Of a stretch of DNA of 64,000 nt, positions 1 through 13,200 are shown piece after piece. Both the position numbers and the translations under genes were made by a program. The notes under the pieces are model-generated. The model made no database searches. It saw only the letters and a list, made by a program, of their open reading frames with translations, and was not told the DNA's origin. The stretch is from Aspidiotus rigidus. Taxonomy: Eukaryota; Arthropoda; Insecta; Hemiptera; Diaspididae. The DNA lies in assembly GCA_035079385.1 (NCBI GenBank), contig JAVHKY010000054.1, positions 12,501,501 to 12,565,500 on the forward strand. The letters are read 5' to 3'. Every line of letters begins with the position of its first letter. Within the stretch, counting starts at the first letter, position 1.

Positions 1-3000
1 TGCCCAACATTGATTCACCGGGATTTTTCATGTTACATTGTTGCGGGGGGGTCCACATAGTGTTCTTAGTGTTCAGGTAGATGTCTTCATTTCTTGGTCT
101 GGGGAGAATAAAATTTCTGGTGTAATCCATTCTTGTTGGAAAAAAACCTCGTGAAAAGCTTAAAAAAAAGGCAGTTCTTATCACTACCTATGTAAAGTAT
201 TCGGGTGAGGACCTAGCGGTATTCTCAGTAATGTAAACAAACCCGTGAAATGGTTTTGAGCTTTGAGAAGGTGGTGCCGCACCACTTCTCCAACACTCAA
301 AATGACTACACGTACGGGCAAAAATAAAAATTGCCCTATGACGTCATCAGGGTTGTCTCTTTGTAGGTGAAAGTCATTCTTGATCAAAAGTATGATGTTG
401 CTGAAGGGAGGATACGATTTGCGACCTTCCAACTGAATAGGGTCCGTTGGTTGAGAAATTGAGAAAACCCGACAAAATGTGATTCGATAATAGTTTTCAT
501 CGACGCATCAAGTAAGACACGACTAGGCTCTCCATGTCCGATTCCTCCCTCCTAATTTGCATTCAAAAGTTGACATATGTGATGCTCTGCTCTCACCAAG
601 GATATTTTTCGGAGTATCGCAAAAAAAGAAAAAAGTTGTTCACCTTAAGAGTCCTTCTCTATTGAAAAGTCACATTTCTACATGTGTGTCACTATTCGTC
701 CCAGGGCTGCGAGTGAATAATTTTATATCGTAACCGGTTTCGAACAGGTAGAGTTGTCCATCTTTAGGCGAGGAGAGAGTAAAACTGACGGAAACGAGAG
801 GCGAGTGAGAGTCATTCGCGAAATGAGTTGAACGAAGTCAATTGAATTGATAAGAAGATGAACGAGATTAGAGTGCAAAGTTTTCACAATCTCGTACTCT
901 ACTATACACGATTTAGAGTCGCATCTATGGAGCTGGATGTTCAACAAAATAGAGCTATGGCGAAACCGGCAGATGCTTGAGCACATCGACGCCTGGGTAT
1001 CGAAGAAATGTGGTTTGTCGGCATATGCTATTCACTTAATTGAAGGTGGACACAGTTTTAGGGGAGGTTCGGAAAAATGACTTCATATTGAAAATGATTT
1101 CCACCGTCGTTTAACCTTGAAAGAACTCGGGATTATACGTCTTAGTCGCTTCAACAAAAACATCCATACAGGAACAAAATTTTCATATTATCTTTTTCTC
1201 GTTCGTCGGTCATTTTCTTCTTGATAGTTTTGATAATGGTCGTAATTTAAAAGTAATAATCAATGCTCATTAGGTGTGGTCGAGATTTATGATCGCGACG
1301 CTGTGACAAAAATTTTTCTAAAATGTTCCGAACGTTTGTGAAAAAGTTTCGCCAAACTATTCACAAATGGCGAGGTCACATTGCTTAGCCTGCGGACTAA
1401 GTTGAAGAAACCTTTTTATTCTGTCTCCACGGGTCTTCTTGGCTCGGAGCTAGTTCGATTTTCTCCCAACAAATATTATTCATCTAATATTTATGCGGCA
1501 TCGAGAGATCGACCTCATCATTACAGTTTAAAAAGTTTCTCAGTCTTCTCAGCGTCGTTAAATTCTACTTTACTTTATTTCATTCGTATTATATTTTATG
1601 GACCTATCGATGGTAAATCATGAAGTTGGAAATTTATGGATAGTGTAATTCCTCGTAAAACGAGCTTTAATTTTTTCTTTTTTTTTTTCTTTCAAATTTC
1701 GTACAAAAATTATAAGTATTTCTGTTATGAGCGATGAATAAGAATGTACTATTTTCACGAGTGCGAGCTGTATAGCGATATCGTAATCTTAATGGCTTCT
1801 TTATACGAGTATTATGTTGCTTTTTTGGAGAAGGTGTGTACTTAAGATTTTCAAATTATCTCGTAGCTTGTGTTTATGAAGTGCGCATTGATGACCAAAT
1901 TTACGGTCATTTTAATAATTCGATAGTGCGTTTTGTTAGTGACTGATGATGTATTTCAAGTTTCTCTCTCGTTTATATTTCTTTTTGTTATTTTTATCTC
2001 TCGATGTGGGACCTTGACCAAGTGGTTCCTCTTTAATTTCGTGCAGTGAACGGTATATCGTGCTTTGATGTATTCTGAAAGCATGCACCGTTCATAACCA
2101 AAACAATGACCATCTAATAAGTGCTGATCCTCGAGCCCAACCTACTAAGAAGATGAAACTTCTTCCCCATTAAAAAAAAAAAAAAAAAAAAAATGTATTG
2201 AAACGTAGATTTGTAAAGGAATGGGAATCGTATATCATTTTTGGAGGAAGGAAAAGCTATACGTCCCACATTCATTCCTTTTTTTTTTTTCTTCTTCTAT
2301 ATTTCATCAACTACACTGTACTAATGACAGATGTTGAACAGAACGACAATAAGCGTCGCCTACACATTCATGTTTACTTAGGCAAACGTACGTATGTGTA
2401 ATTGTGTATCATCAACGTGAAACGAGAGGAAGAGCACGGATATGGTCTATGCTGTATAATATGTAAGTACTAATTTCCGTCGGTCGAGAAAAACTCCAAA
2501 TACAGTCGTCAATCGCACGAGAAAACCTTTCGTCATTTATCTGTTGTAATTAATCGACGATGGTTTTGGCAAATGCATTTTCTGTCCTAGAATGATCAGT
2601 AGGGAGGTTGCGGGTACTGCATCGCCGACAGCGAATGAACATTCTATTTGAATTGCCCGTCAGTCGTTTCGTTGGAAGATATTAAGATTTGCGGTGAAGA
2701 ATTTATTTCTCGTGGAACTTTTAATAATTATTTAAAAGGCTGTAATTTTGATTTATTCGAAGATTCATCATCCGAAGACGAAGTGATCTTTTCATTACAA
2801 TCGTGTAAGAATGAGCGTGGGGTACTTGGCCATAGTTTGCTGACAGTTTCACATAATACTGCGTTATGAGTGCGGATATCGATGTCAGCTTTCAAGGTTT
2901 GCTCCTTTAGAAAAACTAATAATTGAAATGTAATGGACTGAGTACTTACGGATAATGCTTGTTGCGTGACTAGTTCGTATTGGAAGAAGTTTTAGAATAA

Positions 3001-4520
3001 TGTATTCTGTTTTCCTAATTTGATTGCCCTCAACCGCCTGCCATTTAAATGAAATGAAGTGAAGGCTCGAGCTCCTACAATGACGTCATTTTTCGGTACT
3101 TGACGAACGTATTGTCGATTTTTTTTTTTGGTCATCTTTTATAATCTTCTTTTATTTATTTAAGAGATTCTGAATCATTTATGGCTTCGAGTATAGAATT
3201 GTCGTTGATAAAATCTTGAAATTTTTTTTTCGCTTTTGTACTTACCAAGCTATACTTTCCCCAAATTCAGTAAGAACGTCCTTCCCGTCGGAGTGAAGAT
3301 GAATTTTGTAATTTTCAGAGAGGAGCGACTTCCTCGATGTAGATTGTAGGGAAAGAAGGGATAAATTCAATTCTGGTGGGTACTTAGTGTATCTGATGAC
3401 AATCTTACCTTTTTTCATATTTTTGATGAAAGGATGTGATCTGGTGGTATTGATGATGTTGAGATTCTAGTCCGGTCAAAATTTGGTGAGCGAAAAAGAG
3501 ATCGTGAAAGGGAAAGTATAAGAATAGGGGACCTTCGAGCATTTTAAAAAGAATTCCCGAAAACCATTGAGACTTTATATCGGCTTCATTTCAACTGCAG
3601 ACGCATAGAATTATCGCCAATATTTTTATTATTATTTTTCTACGAAAAGGGCGTGGGCATTCGAACCTTGAAGGTTAGTGTGCAGTGGCATTAGAGAAAA
3701 AATTGTAAACAAATTATGTGCAAATAATATTTGTTTGCGCGTACATAATTCACGATGATTTTATTTGCCTTACGAAGTTCATTTACGGTGGGAGAATAAA
3801 TCAATTTAGAGCAGGTTAAAACTATATTTATCGATGAATGTCTGCTGTATTTTTTGTCGAAAGCTAAAGTTAGCGAGTTTGGAAGGTCGAGTTTGCGATA
3901 TTGGGCTTCGTCTATCACGAATAATGAGTAGTTGAACAAACACTGTTATTGGTGTGGCTTCGTGACGTGTTACCTTCTCGGTCTTATCGTACCTTGAAGG
4001 GGTAGGGAAATCTGATTCTCTCAGAAAATTTTCGAAATTCGGTTCGGTAGGTTACTAGAAGAATTTATGAACTGGGGTACGGTTGTGAGATACTCGACTC
4101 TTAGTTCCTTCTTTTTCACAAATACGTCTGTTAGCCTGAGAAAGCTAATGAACTTCGGTTTGATTTTTAATTGAGATGGAAGTAGCGTGAATAGCTTGAA
4201 AACTGCATGTTTTTCGATTACTTTCATCGAACTGTACCTGCGCTATGGACAAGCGTAGCAAGTGGTTGCGTATAGCGTAAAATTCAAGGGGGCGTCGATT
4301 TTGCGGTCGAAAATTATTACCAAAATTACTAGACTTATTCCTAATTGACAATTTTGCTCATATTCTGCTCCGAGTTCCTGTAGAATCATCATTTTCTGCT
4401 ACTGAATGGAAAATTCAGGAACTCGAATTTGACCTACAGCAGAAAATTTATTCTCTACACATGCAGGAGGCAGTTGATATCTCAAGCAGAATGCAGCTGT
4501 TACTTGTCTTTTCTGAACTT
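1..4520. other. intronic sequence, little structure
   Basis: No gene was recognised. It contains a near-perfect 26-base palindrome at 265-290 (GAGAAGgTGGTGC / GCACCACTTCTC), a poly(A) run at about 2171-2192 and T runs near 2278 and 3119. Short open frames here have no recognisable motifs. Confidence 0.5.
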
Positions 4521-4524
4521 TTCT

Positions 4525-4680
4525 GAAACTTGGCCCCTATTCCCAAAATTCGCGAGTTTATACCACCCCCGCGAGTTACCCCTCCCAAGAAAGTATACCT
4601 TTCTCCTGAAGTTTCCTGAATCCTAGTCTCTAATTCCCAAAATTTGCGAGTTCACACCACTCCCGCGACTTTCCCCACAC
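4525..4680. repeat. two-copy direct repeat, period about 100 bp
   Basis: Two adjacent degenerate copies share TTCCCAAAATTcGCGAGTT (beginning near 4540 and 4633), followed by CACCCCCGCGA-like sequence and a CCCC end. No coding potential. Confidence 0.6.
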
Positions 4681-4724
4681 CCCCAATGATCCTGTTTATT
4701 ATATCCCTTCTCTTCAATTATGAT

Positions 4725-5110
4725 AAACTATGACGTCATCAGTCGTGACCTTGAGACCCCCCTCCAACTATGAAGTAATCAGCTGGTGACGTCATCAACC
4801 GTAACCTCGAGCCTGATTCTGAAATCTGCGAGTCCTGGTTTCATGAAGGCGTAGCCCTGGTATTTTAGTCTACTGTATAGCCCAGTATCGTGGAGACTAA
4901 GGAGTAGTACCTTAATTTTTGAATCTACTACTATGAAGTCATCAGCCGTGACTTGGAGGTCTATTATAAAAGAGACAAGCAGTATTACTATTAGTCCTAG
5001 TATGATGGAGACGTTTGGGAAGCTTATGAGCGGAGTGAGTGATCTGTAGAATAGAAGAAATTCAGGAAGAGAGAGCCCAAGCTATGCTCATGACTTCACA
5101 GGCAACAATC
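4725..5110. repeat. dispersed TGACGTCA-bearing repeat fragments
   Basis: Contains TATGACGTCATCAGTCGTGACCT, a related TGACGTCATCAaCCGTaACCT, and further imperfect copies with CCGTGACtTgGAG and ATGACGTCAC. The wording resembles the 11.5-13.2 kb array and the repeats at 26.5, 33.1 and 37.5 kb, so this is probably a member of one dispersed family. Confidence 0.5.
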
Positions 5111-5821
5111 GTAGTCGTTATGACGTCACTAATGCATCAGAAGTATTACTTTTTCTCCGTCATTTAATGTATGTTGAATGTCTCTACCGGTATTTTGAGG
5201 AGAGAAGTCTTACGTCATGCTTCTCTCCAGCTTCTCGCTTTTTCGTATGTCTCTTCATCTCATATATTTCTCTTTAGCTTCTCTCGCCGTCTTCTCCGGC
5301 TATTCTCTGCGGAAACCACGAGTCTAACCGCATTATTCCCGCTTAAATAACTTTTCCAGCTCTTCTTAAGCTTCTCGCTATTCTCACCGGTTACCTTCAT
5401 CTCTTTGCCGTTGCTCGCCGAGGGTATGGTGTTTTCAACTCATCCAGCTCTCGCCGATCGCCGCGAACACCGCGGGCTCACCATTTCACTCCGTGCGATC
5501 CAGTGCCTCTAGACTGCTTGCCACGGAAATCGCGGGTTTGACACTTTCTATCTTTCACTGCACTACAAGGTTCATTTTTTCTTTTTTCGGATCACATCGC
5601 ATTTGGGTCTAAATCTATCTACCAATTTCTCTCTCTCCGTTACGACATTGCCAGACGCTGCGCTGTATATGAACAAAGAAATTGAAGTACTTTGCTCTTT
5701 TCCTAAAAGCCCTTGAGTTTTTTTCTTCAATCTGATGTCGCGTACCATCGATTTACCGCTCGAGGCATTCAAAAGCCCCCGGTACCGTACAGTTTCATTA
5801 GGGACCGCCGTGGGTAACAAT
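5111..5821. other. pyrimidine-rich intronic sequence
   Basis: Rich in CTTCTC and TCTCGC blocks (5200-5480), with no open frame of interest and no clear repeat boundary. Confidence 0.4.
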
Positions 5822-6085
5822 TTGTAGGTCCGAATCACTCGTTAGACTTCTTGGTGACTTCGCTACGACAGAATGAAACGTGTTGAGGAGACCAATACTG
5901 CAATTTGACTGGCAGGACGCATTATAAGTCGTCGCTAATACAAGCGTAAGAATGCATGTATCGAATGCCCTTATGTCTAAAGAGGTAAATTTTGAATCAA
6001 CTTCTTAGTCTTTCTCAACACGTTAAATTATCTCGTGCCTTAGTTAGTTTCGTCGCCAACCTTAATTAACTCGGTTGAGGAAATA
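5822..6085 (-). repeat. downstream direct repeat (pLTR-like) of Penelope-like element
   Basis: This roughly 260-bp block resembles 7743-8005 in the same orientation, about 1920 bases away. Shared landmarks are CGCTACGACAG (5861 / 7781), GCATGTAtyGAATGCC, AACACrTTAAA and AATTAACTCrGTTrAGGA (6064 / 7982). Direct repeats flanking a Penelope coding region are typical of pseudo-LTRs. A duplicated host segment is the alternative. Confidence 0.65.
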
Positions 6086-6235
6086 AAATGATTGAACGCG
6101 AAAAACGAATACTCCGAAGGGGAGAGTAAACAATGCAAACCGCAGAAAAATATAAGACGAGAGCGCTTTCGGTTAATAAACCATCTTCAAGCCTGAAATG
6201 AAAGCAACTGACGAACAGAAAAGAAGAGCAAGATA

Positions 6236-7588
6236 TTAAGATTGTCCAAACGAGAAATCGCGGTGTGAATCATAAACCAGTTTGATCAGGCCATCTTCTG
6301 GAATGTACGAGTTGAGTACAGTGATACCGTCGGTGTTTAGATGAGGCATTATCTCTATATGCTCGAGGGCAATGGTCTCCTTATGGAGGAGCTTTTTGGA
6401 TCCCTCGCGGAAGCCGTGGCCACTGTTTATTAAATGATCAGCAAAAGCTGACTCCCTAAGTGTCCCTTCTTCCAAGACTTCAGGTGCTCAGCTACTCTAA
6501 CTTTCATTTGGCGGCTGGTCTCACCAATATAAAAGCCTCCACAATCCCCACATTCCAACTTTTCAACACCACTCCTCTCACCAACAGGTATGGGGTCCTT
6601 CAGTCTCACAAACAACTTCTTGACTGTGGTAGGGTTGTAATACGCGGGTCTGAAGCCAAACGGGCGGAGGGCCCGACCCAATTGGATGGAGAACTTCCCA
6701 AAGAAAGGGAGACTGATCCAACGCAAACGGCGATCACGGATCGTGTCTCGGGGGTGGGAGGTGGTGGAGTCAAGAAGGCTCCTCGTAACTTTCCTCCAAA
6801 CCATCACGTCAATATCGACATTAACGCTATTCACTCTGGCCAGGTGTTTTATTGTAACTCTTTCTTGAAGGCAGACTGACTCAAAGGAGTACGAGTCAGT
6901 CTGTGAACTAGGCTGTGAAAAGCAGCTATCTTATGAGCAACAGGACCGAACGAACCACCGTGGACTAAAACATCGGTCGTAGTATCTTTCCTGTAAATTC
7001 CAAACTTATGGATACCGTCTATCATAGAGATCGATAAATCCAAAAAGTTGATGGAAAATACCCCTATTTCCAACGTAAATTTGATGGAAGGGTACCAGGA
7101 ATTGAGATACCTCAGAAACTCACCAAGGAGATCTGCGGGACCAGTCCAGGTAAATAGAACGTCATCAACGTACCTGTGCCAATGATTAAGTAACACCTGG
7201 TTCGAGGAAAAGAGGTCAAGTTCAAACTTGGACATGAAAATTTCGGAGATGAGAGAGCCTAAGGGTGATTCGATAGGGATCCCTACTTCATCAGGAAACA
7301 CGAAAAGTTTTCCTTCAAAGTTATAGTAGTTGGGGGACCAGCAAAATATTCAGAAGATAGAAAAATTCCTGAAGCTCATCGTGAGGAATATTGGCTTTGA
7401 CGAGTAGCTCACCCATACGCTGGATAGTAGCAGCCTTTGGAATATTCGGGAACAAACCAACAACATCAAACGAGCAGATGGTCGATCCTGGGGGAAGACT
7501 TACACCCTTCAGAACGTCAGTTAAAGAGGCCGGACGTTTTTCGCGTTTATTATGGGTAGCCGTAATCTTGAGGAAGGAATTCGTTTAA
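6236..7588 (-). pseudogene. Penelope-like element: reverse transcriptase + GIY-YIG endonuclease, frameshifted
   Basis: Reading leftwards, the RT palm begins with motif A (SFDVVGLFPNIP, about 7439-7474), then a frame break near 7330. Motif B region follows (GIPIESPLGSLISEIFM), then motif C YVDD (7162-7173), NFLDLSIS, and the thumb-like FGIYRKDTTTD...HKIAAFHSLVHRL. After another frame change comes a linker and a GIY-YIG nuclease with the CxxC-type insert of Penelope elements (ECGDCGGFYIGETSRQ, about 6510-6560). After a third frame change the nuclease C-terminus runs SAFADHLINSGH...LEHIEIMP to a stop near 6236. At least three frame disruptions and a missing RT N-terminus make it inactive. In intact elements the enzymes copy the element's RNA at a nicked target. 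Confidence 0.9.
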
Positions 7589-7742
7589 ATAAAAATAATT
7601 ACTTCGTCTGAACGGAATGTGTAAATTTAGAAAAAAATTTACTAAAAATCGGTCAAGAAAGATTGACGAACCAAGATGGACTTGATTTTGACTCATTTAT
7701 CCTGTCGACCTGTGGTCAATCTACAGCTATTCCCCCCCCCCC

Positions 7743-8005
7743 TCCTAGCGTCGAATTTCTTACCTCTTGGTTGGTAACCTCGCTACGACAGATCTTGAGA
7801 CCGACGCAATTATACTCGCATCAGTCCTGGATAAGGGTGCATGTATTGAATGCCTTCATGTCCAAAGGGACGAGTATTGAATCTTCCCACTAGTGTGTGC
7901 AGTCTTCTTTAACACATTAAAGCCACAGTTCACTCGCATGTAAAATCTCGTTCCTTGTAGTTAACTTCCTTTGCCTGTCTCAATTAACTCAGTTAAGGAG
8001 GGAAG
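7743..8005 (-). repeat. upstream direct repeat (pLTR-like) of Penelope-like element
   Basis: Partner of 5822-6085, and starts just after a C-run (7734-7743). The 150 bases between it and the truncated RT (7589-7742) lack any RT N-terminal sequence, so the element is internally deleted as well as frameshifted. Confidence 0.65.
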
Positions 8006-11000
8006 ATCGACGCGACGAACGAACGAAATAAGCTACGAGGTTTTTTTCCCTCTAATTTGACTAGACTATAGTTTGAAGATTTATACGGAAACTAAGTCAC
8101 GCTTTGTATGGCGTTGTATCGCAGTCTACGTTTTCGTTTTCGCGATAACGAATTCGCGAATACACTTTGTACGCCTACAAGAATTCGAATAGACTATTAA
8201 CAACACGTAATAGCGTACTCGAGTGAATGAGACATTTACGAGGGGTTATGATGTGTCGTATTGCTCAGTTCTTGTGTGCGTTTATTGAAGGACGAAAACG
8301 CCGCCGCTGCCGCCACCACCGACGACGACTACGAAGATGACGATAAAGTTTAAATTACATTTTACCAAAAACTTCGTAGACGGTGTGCAGCGAGAAGAGA
8401 GGAGAGGGTCGTGTAACTTCTCGTTTGTCAATAGACTACGAGTGTGGATAACGAGTGTTTAAGGTCAGGATTTTTACTGTCGTTGAATGCGGTAATTGTG
8501 GCGTGTATTCACAAACCGGGTGGGCAGTTTAGATGTAACTAACAGGTGTAAAAAGTATGCCTTTCTAGCGCAAGTCCCGAAGCCGGTCCACTCGTGAGCG
8601 TGCGGTGTGTAACTGTTGCTTGTCTGCACACGAGCTCGTAAAAAATTCTACGAAAATTCATCTTAAATTGCAACTTTTTGTCGTCTACATCCTGCGCTAC
8701 TCGGTGTCGTCTTCGATCTTTTTCTTCTCTTCGCTTGTCTCGTGTTTCTTCTTTTAGAATGAATGAAATTCCGGAATAATATGCATCGCACTTATGGAAT
8801 ACGATCTATAACCCATTTAGACAGATTTTGGCATCGTGGAGCCGGTATTGTATGCAAATAAGAAGCATCCGAACAAGTCTTAGAAGATACTTATTATTTA
8901 GACTTACACGATGTACACATAAGTTATGTTCTCGTGCGCTATAAACTATGTTTATTCGTATTTCATTTTATAATCGATTATGGAAATTGTAGGCCATTGT
9001 CCTGCGTTCGGCCGGCTCGGAGGAGACATACGAAGAGCGCACGCTACATCAGAAACCCCGAAAACTAACTTTAATGTTATCCGATTTCCGGGAATCTTCG
9101 TAACGCCGACAGTATAATTTCGGTCCATCGTCGCGCAGAGTCTGAGCTCGCTCTCCGCGTGCGTCTTCCATGTCTCGCGAATTTGCGATAGAGTGGGCGC
9201 CATCGGTGAACAGCGTGCGATCGAAATTTTTGCTGATTAATTACGCGGTCGTGTATAGTCCATACTATTAATTACGAATACCGCACGTACGTAGTCCGGA
9301 CCGAATTCGTCGATCTGCGAGAAAATGAGAAATTTTTCGTAGCAGCTTTCTCCTCGCCGTTTGATATCTCCCCGCGACTCCGCGAATAATTTATGTACGC
9401 GGTGTGTATATGGAGTCGAATTTCGCGGCATCGAGCGATTTACGATCGAATTATTATCGGGGGGACTGTATAGGTATCTAACGGTGTCGTGATTTTTTAC
9501 GACTCGAAAATGCGAGCTTAGAGAGACGTACGTGCGTGCGTACGTTGGATGGAGGCGGCATATCTGTCTGCAGAAATAAACGCAATCTATATTGCACTCA
9601 TTCGGGTAAAATGCAACAATAACCATCTTCGGTTATTACGGTATGTCGCGTCGTTCGAGCACATGGCCCGTTTCATTTTTCCGGCTAGAATGGGTCGCAT
9701 CTAAATGGGTTCACTTGAAGTAGTAGAAGAGAGTCCGAGAGGAAAGTTCATTTCCTTGTTTTTGCTCGACGCGATTACAATGCATACATAGTACACTTTT
9801 ATACGTGAGCCGCTTCTCCACCCTAGGAGACTCGGAGGGATGCGTCGACGGTGTCTTCTTTTCCCTCTTACTTTTCGGTTTTCTTCCCCATGCACGCGCC
9901 ATCGTCTTCAAAGCAGAAAACTTTCATCGCAGTCGTTACCGCGTATCTTAATGTCTTTTTTGACAATCGTATCCCACGCTTACCGCGTACAATAATCGTA
10001 AACCACTACGATAGTGATACGCTCGTATCTTGAAATTAAAAATGCTTTAAATGATCTTTTCGTCGTCTTATAATAATATAATAAATACAGTCAAAGGTGG
10101 AGGCGGTACGTTATCGGGCTCGCAAAATTACGATAAATACGATTTCAGTCGTTCCCGAAATTAGACTCTAGACTTTCTCGTCGTGTCTTCGACGAAGATG
10201 ACGCGAACTAGTTTTTCCTTGAAGTATCGTATCTGTCAAATCTGTGGATATTGGTTTCGCTTCATGAATATAAACGCGATATGGTGTAGCGAAGACGTAC
10301 AAAGCGTGCCTAATTAGATTGAGGTTGTGGTACAATTTAGGAGCATTTTTCGATCCCGAATCGTATTGACGATAACGAAGAGCTTGAGCGTGGGTAAGTG
10401 AATTGCTGATTAGTGTTCTGGAGAATTCGAGACGATGGTAATGTTTTGGAAAGCGAAAATGGATTCTTTCGAAAGTCAGATTGAAAAATCGGAGCGGTCC
10501 TTAGAATGGAGTTCGAATTCTCCTATTCACGAAGCGAGATATGATTCACGTCTTCACACCTTCGGTCAATCCATTGAATTCGCGGATTCGGAATTCAGTA
10601 AGAGCGCTAGTGGCAAAGGTAGATGTTGTACTTCTGATCGTGAGAGGTTCTACAAGTAAAATCGACCCCACTGCTCTGAATATTGTTTTATATAATAGAA
10701 AAATGTGGAGATGGAAAGTTGTAGCCGTCGTAATTATCTTTTTCAACTTCGAGTTTTTTTGAGAACTTTTCTTATATCACCGCCCATCGTACTTCGATGG
10801 GACCTTTCGAGTCCAAGAAACTCAACGATCAAGGTTTGGACCTTTCAGTAATGTTGATCGAAGATTCAAATCAGTATTCTGGTAGCTGTGGAGAAATACA
10901 AGCAACTTGGATTGTTCGATCTTTTTGCCTGTGCAGGTCTTCATATTTTTTTTTGGTGGAAGGGGGGAAAATATTCAAGTTTTTTTGGACATAGGTATGT

Positions 11001-11110
11001 ATTTTCTGAGAGGAGCTGATGAAAGTTACCAAGATTACGTCACGACTTCACGATGTGAGAAAAGTGAATACATCTTGAGATCAGAAGTAATGCCGTCATC
11101 AACTTCCTGA
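8006..11110. other. CpG-rich, repeat-poor intronic segment
   Basis: Unlike the flanking transposon-rich DNA, this stretch is full of TCG/CGA words and shows no dispersed repeat. It includes a GCC/GAC triplet-rich tract at about 8298-8345 and ACGTACGTGCGTGCGTACG near 9525-9545. No splice-bounded frame was recognised. It may be a conserved regulatory block or an alternative first-exon region; that is inference from composition only. Confidence 0.35.
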
Positions 11111-11514
11111 TACCGAAAATGTTAAGCTTAGCCTGATATAAAGTGTACTAAATACTGTTGAAGGAGAGGCTGAACTAGGCTAAGTACCCTGAACTAGACT
11201 GAACTGTTGAAGACGCTAAACTATGCCAGAAGCGTAGATGTAACTTTTTGAATGGTGTTGAACTCGGCTGGTCCTGTAGTACTGTTGGCTGTAGAACTAA
11301 ACTTAGCGAGATGGGTTGAGGCGGATAGCCGGTGGGTTCCATATCAAGATGAACTAGGCTAAATGTGTAGCCTATCATGTAGCTACGAAATACTGTTGGA
11401 GATGCATTTGGTCTGTTTGGATCGCTCTTCAGTATGCAACTTCATGCCTATAGAAATGATAATACGAGCTCCGTTTCTGCAGTACTGATGGTCACACAAT
11501 CTCAAGATCAGTAT

Positions 11515-13200
11515 TGATGACGTCATTGGTTGATGATGTCACGAAAGTGTATATGTTCTAAACATAGGGGTGACGAGGTCTCTGAGGTTTGTACGTTACA
11601 AAAATTTATGTAACTCAAGATTAGAGGTGATGCTGTCACTAAGGTTTGTGTGGAGACGGCGTCACAGGTTGATGACGTCACAAAAGTTTGTGTTTGGATG
11701 ATGTCACGGGTTGATGACGTCACACAAATATAAATCTCCCAAGGCTAGAGGTGATGACGTCACTGAGGTTTGTGTGGGGATGATGTCACGGGTTAATGAC
11801 GTTACAAAAGTATATAATATGCCTCAAGGTTAGGTGTGATGACGTCGCTAAAGTTTGTGTGGGATGACGTCATGGATTGATGACGTCACAAAAATTCAAA
11901 CTCCCAAGGCTAGAGTTGATGACGTCACTAAGGTTTGTGTGGGGATATGACAGGTCGATGACGTCAAAGAAGTATATAATATGCCTCAAGGTTAGAGGTG
12001 ACGACGTCACTAAGTTTGTGTAGTGATGATGTCACGGGTTGATGACGTCACAAAAGTATAAATGTCCCAAGGGTTTGTGTGGGGATGACGTCACAGGTTG
12101 ATGACGTCGCAAAAGTAATAAATTTCCCAAGGCTAGAGGTGATGACGTCACCAAGGTTTGTGTGGGCACGGGTTGATGACGTCACAAGAGTTACCTTAAG
12201 GTTAGAGGTGATGACGTTGCTAAGGTTTGTATGGGGATGACGACACAGGTTGATGACGTCACAAATATAAATGTCCCAAGGCTATAGGTGATGACATCAC
12301 TAAGGTTTGTGTGGGGATGATATCATAGATTGATGACGTCACAAAAGTATATAATATGCCTCAAGGTTAGAGGTGCTGACGTCACTATGTTTGTGTAGGG
12401 ATGATGTCACAGGTTGATGACGTCACAAAAGTATGTATGGCTCAAGGTTAGAGATGGCAACGTCGCTGAGGTTTGTGTGGGGATGACGTCACGGGTTGAT
12501 GACGTCACAAAAGTATAAATGTCCCAAGGGTTTGTGTGGGGATGACGTCACAGGTTGATGACGTCACAAAAGTATAAATGTACCTAGGCTAGAGATGATG
12601 TCGCTAAGGTTTGTGTGGGGATGACGTCACAAGTTGATGACGTCACAAATGTATAAATGTCCCAAGGCTAGAGGCGATGACGTCACCAAGGTTTGTGTGG
12701 GTACAGGTTGATGACGTCACAAGAGTTACCTTAAGGTTAGAGGTGATGATGTTTCTAAGGTTTGTGTGGGATGATGTGACGGGTTGATGACGTCACAAAA
12801 GTTAATAATATGCCTCGATGTTAGAGGTGATGACGTTGCTAAGGTTTGTATGGGTTTGATGTCACAGGCTGATGACGTCACAAATATAAATGTCCCAAGG
12901 CTAGAGGTGATGACGTCACTAAGGTTTGTGTGGGGATGATATCATAGATTGATGACGTCACAAAAGTATATAATATGCCTCAAGGTTAGAGGTAATGACG
13001 TCACTATGTTTGTGTAGGGATGATGTCACAGGTTGATGACGTCACAAAAGTATGTATGGCTCAAGGTTAGAGATGGCAACGTCGCTGAGGTTTGTGTGGG
13101 ATGACGTCACGGGTTGAAAACATCACAAAAGTGTATTATATCTCCAGATTAAGGGTGATGATGTCACTAAGGTTTGTGTGGGGTTGATGGCATCACAAAC
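11515..13200. repeat. tandem satellite with CRE-like TGACGTCA palindromes
   Basis: Roughly twenty degenerate copies of an 80-90 bp unit. A typical unit contains GATGACGTCACTAAGG, TTTGTGTGGGGATGACGTCAC, GGTTGATGACGTCACAAAAG and TATAAATGTCCCAAGGCTAG. By eye about 30 perfect TGACGTCA octamers occur in under 1.7 kb, with many one-base variants. A block around 12295-12480 recurs at about 12914-13100 (offset about 619 bp), a higher-order duplication. TGACGTCA is the full cAMP-response element bound by CREB/ATF bZIP proteins. Whether it acts as one here is untested. Confidence 0.93.

Noticed and set aside
2648..2869. 73-codon frame with acidic Ser/Glu stretch
   Set aside because: No family motif or conserved splice context; could be chance.
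6460..6879. 139-codon + strand frame
   Set aside because: Shadow of the minus-strand Penelope nuclease sequence.
11515..13200. CRISPR-like array
   Set aside because: Eukaryotic context, degenerate 80-90 bp units, no constant repeat/variable spacer pattern.
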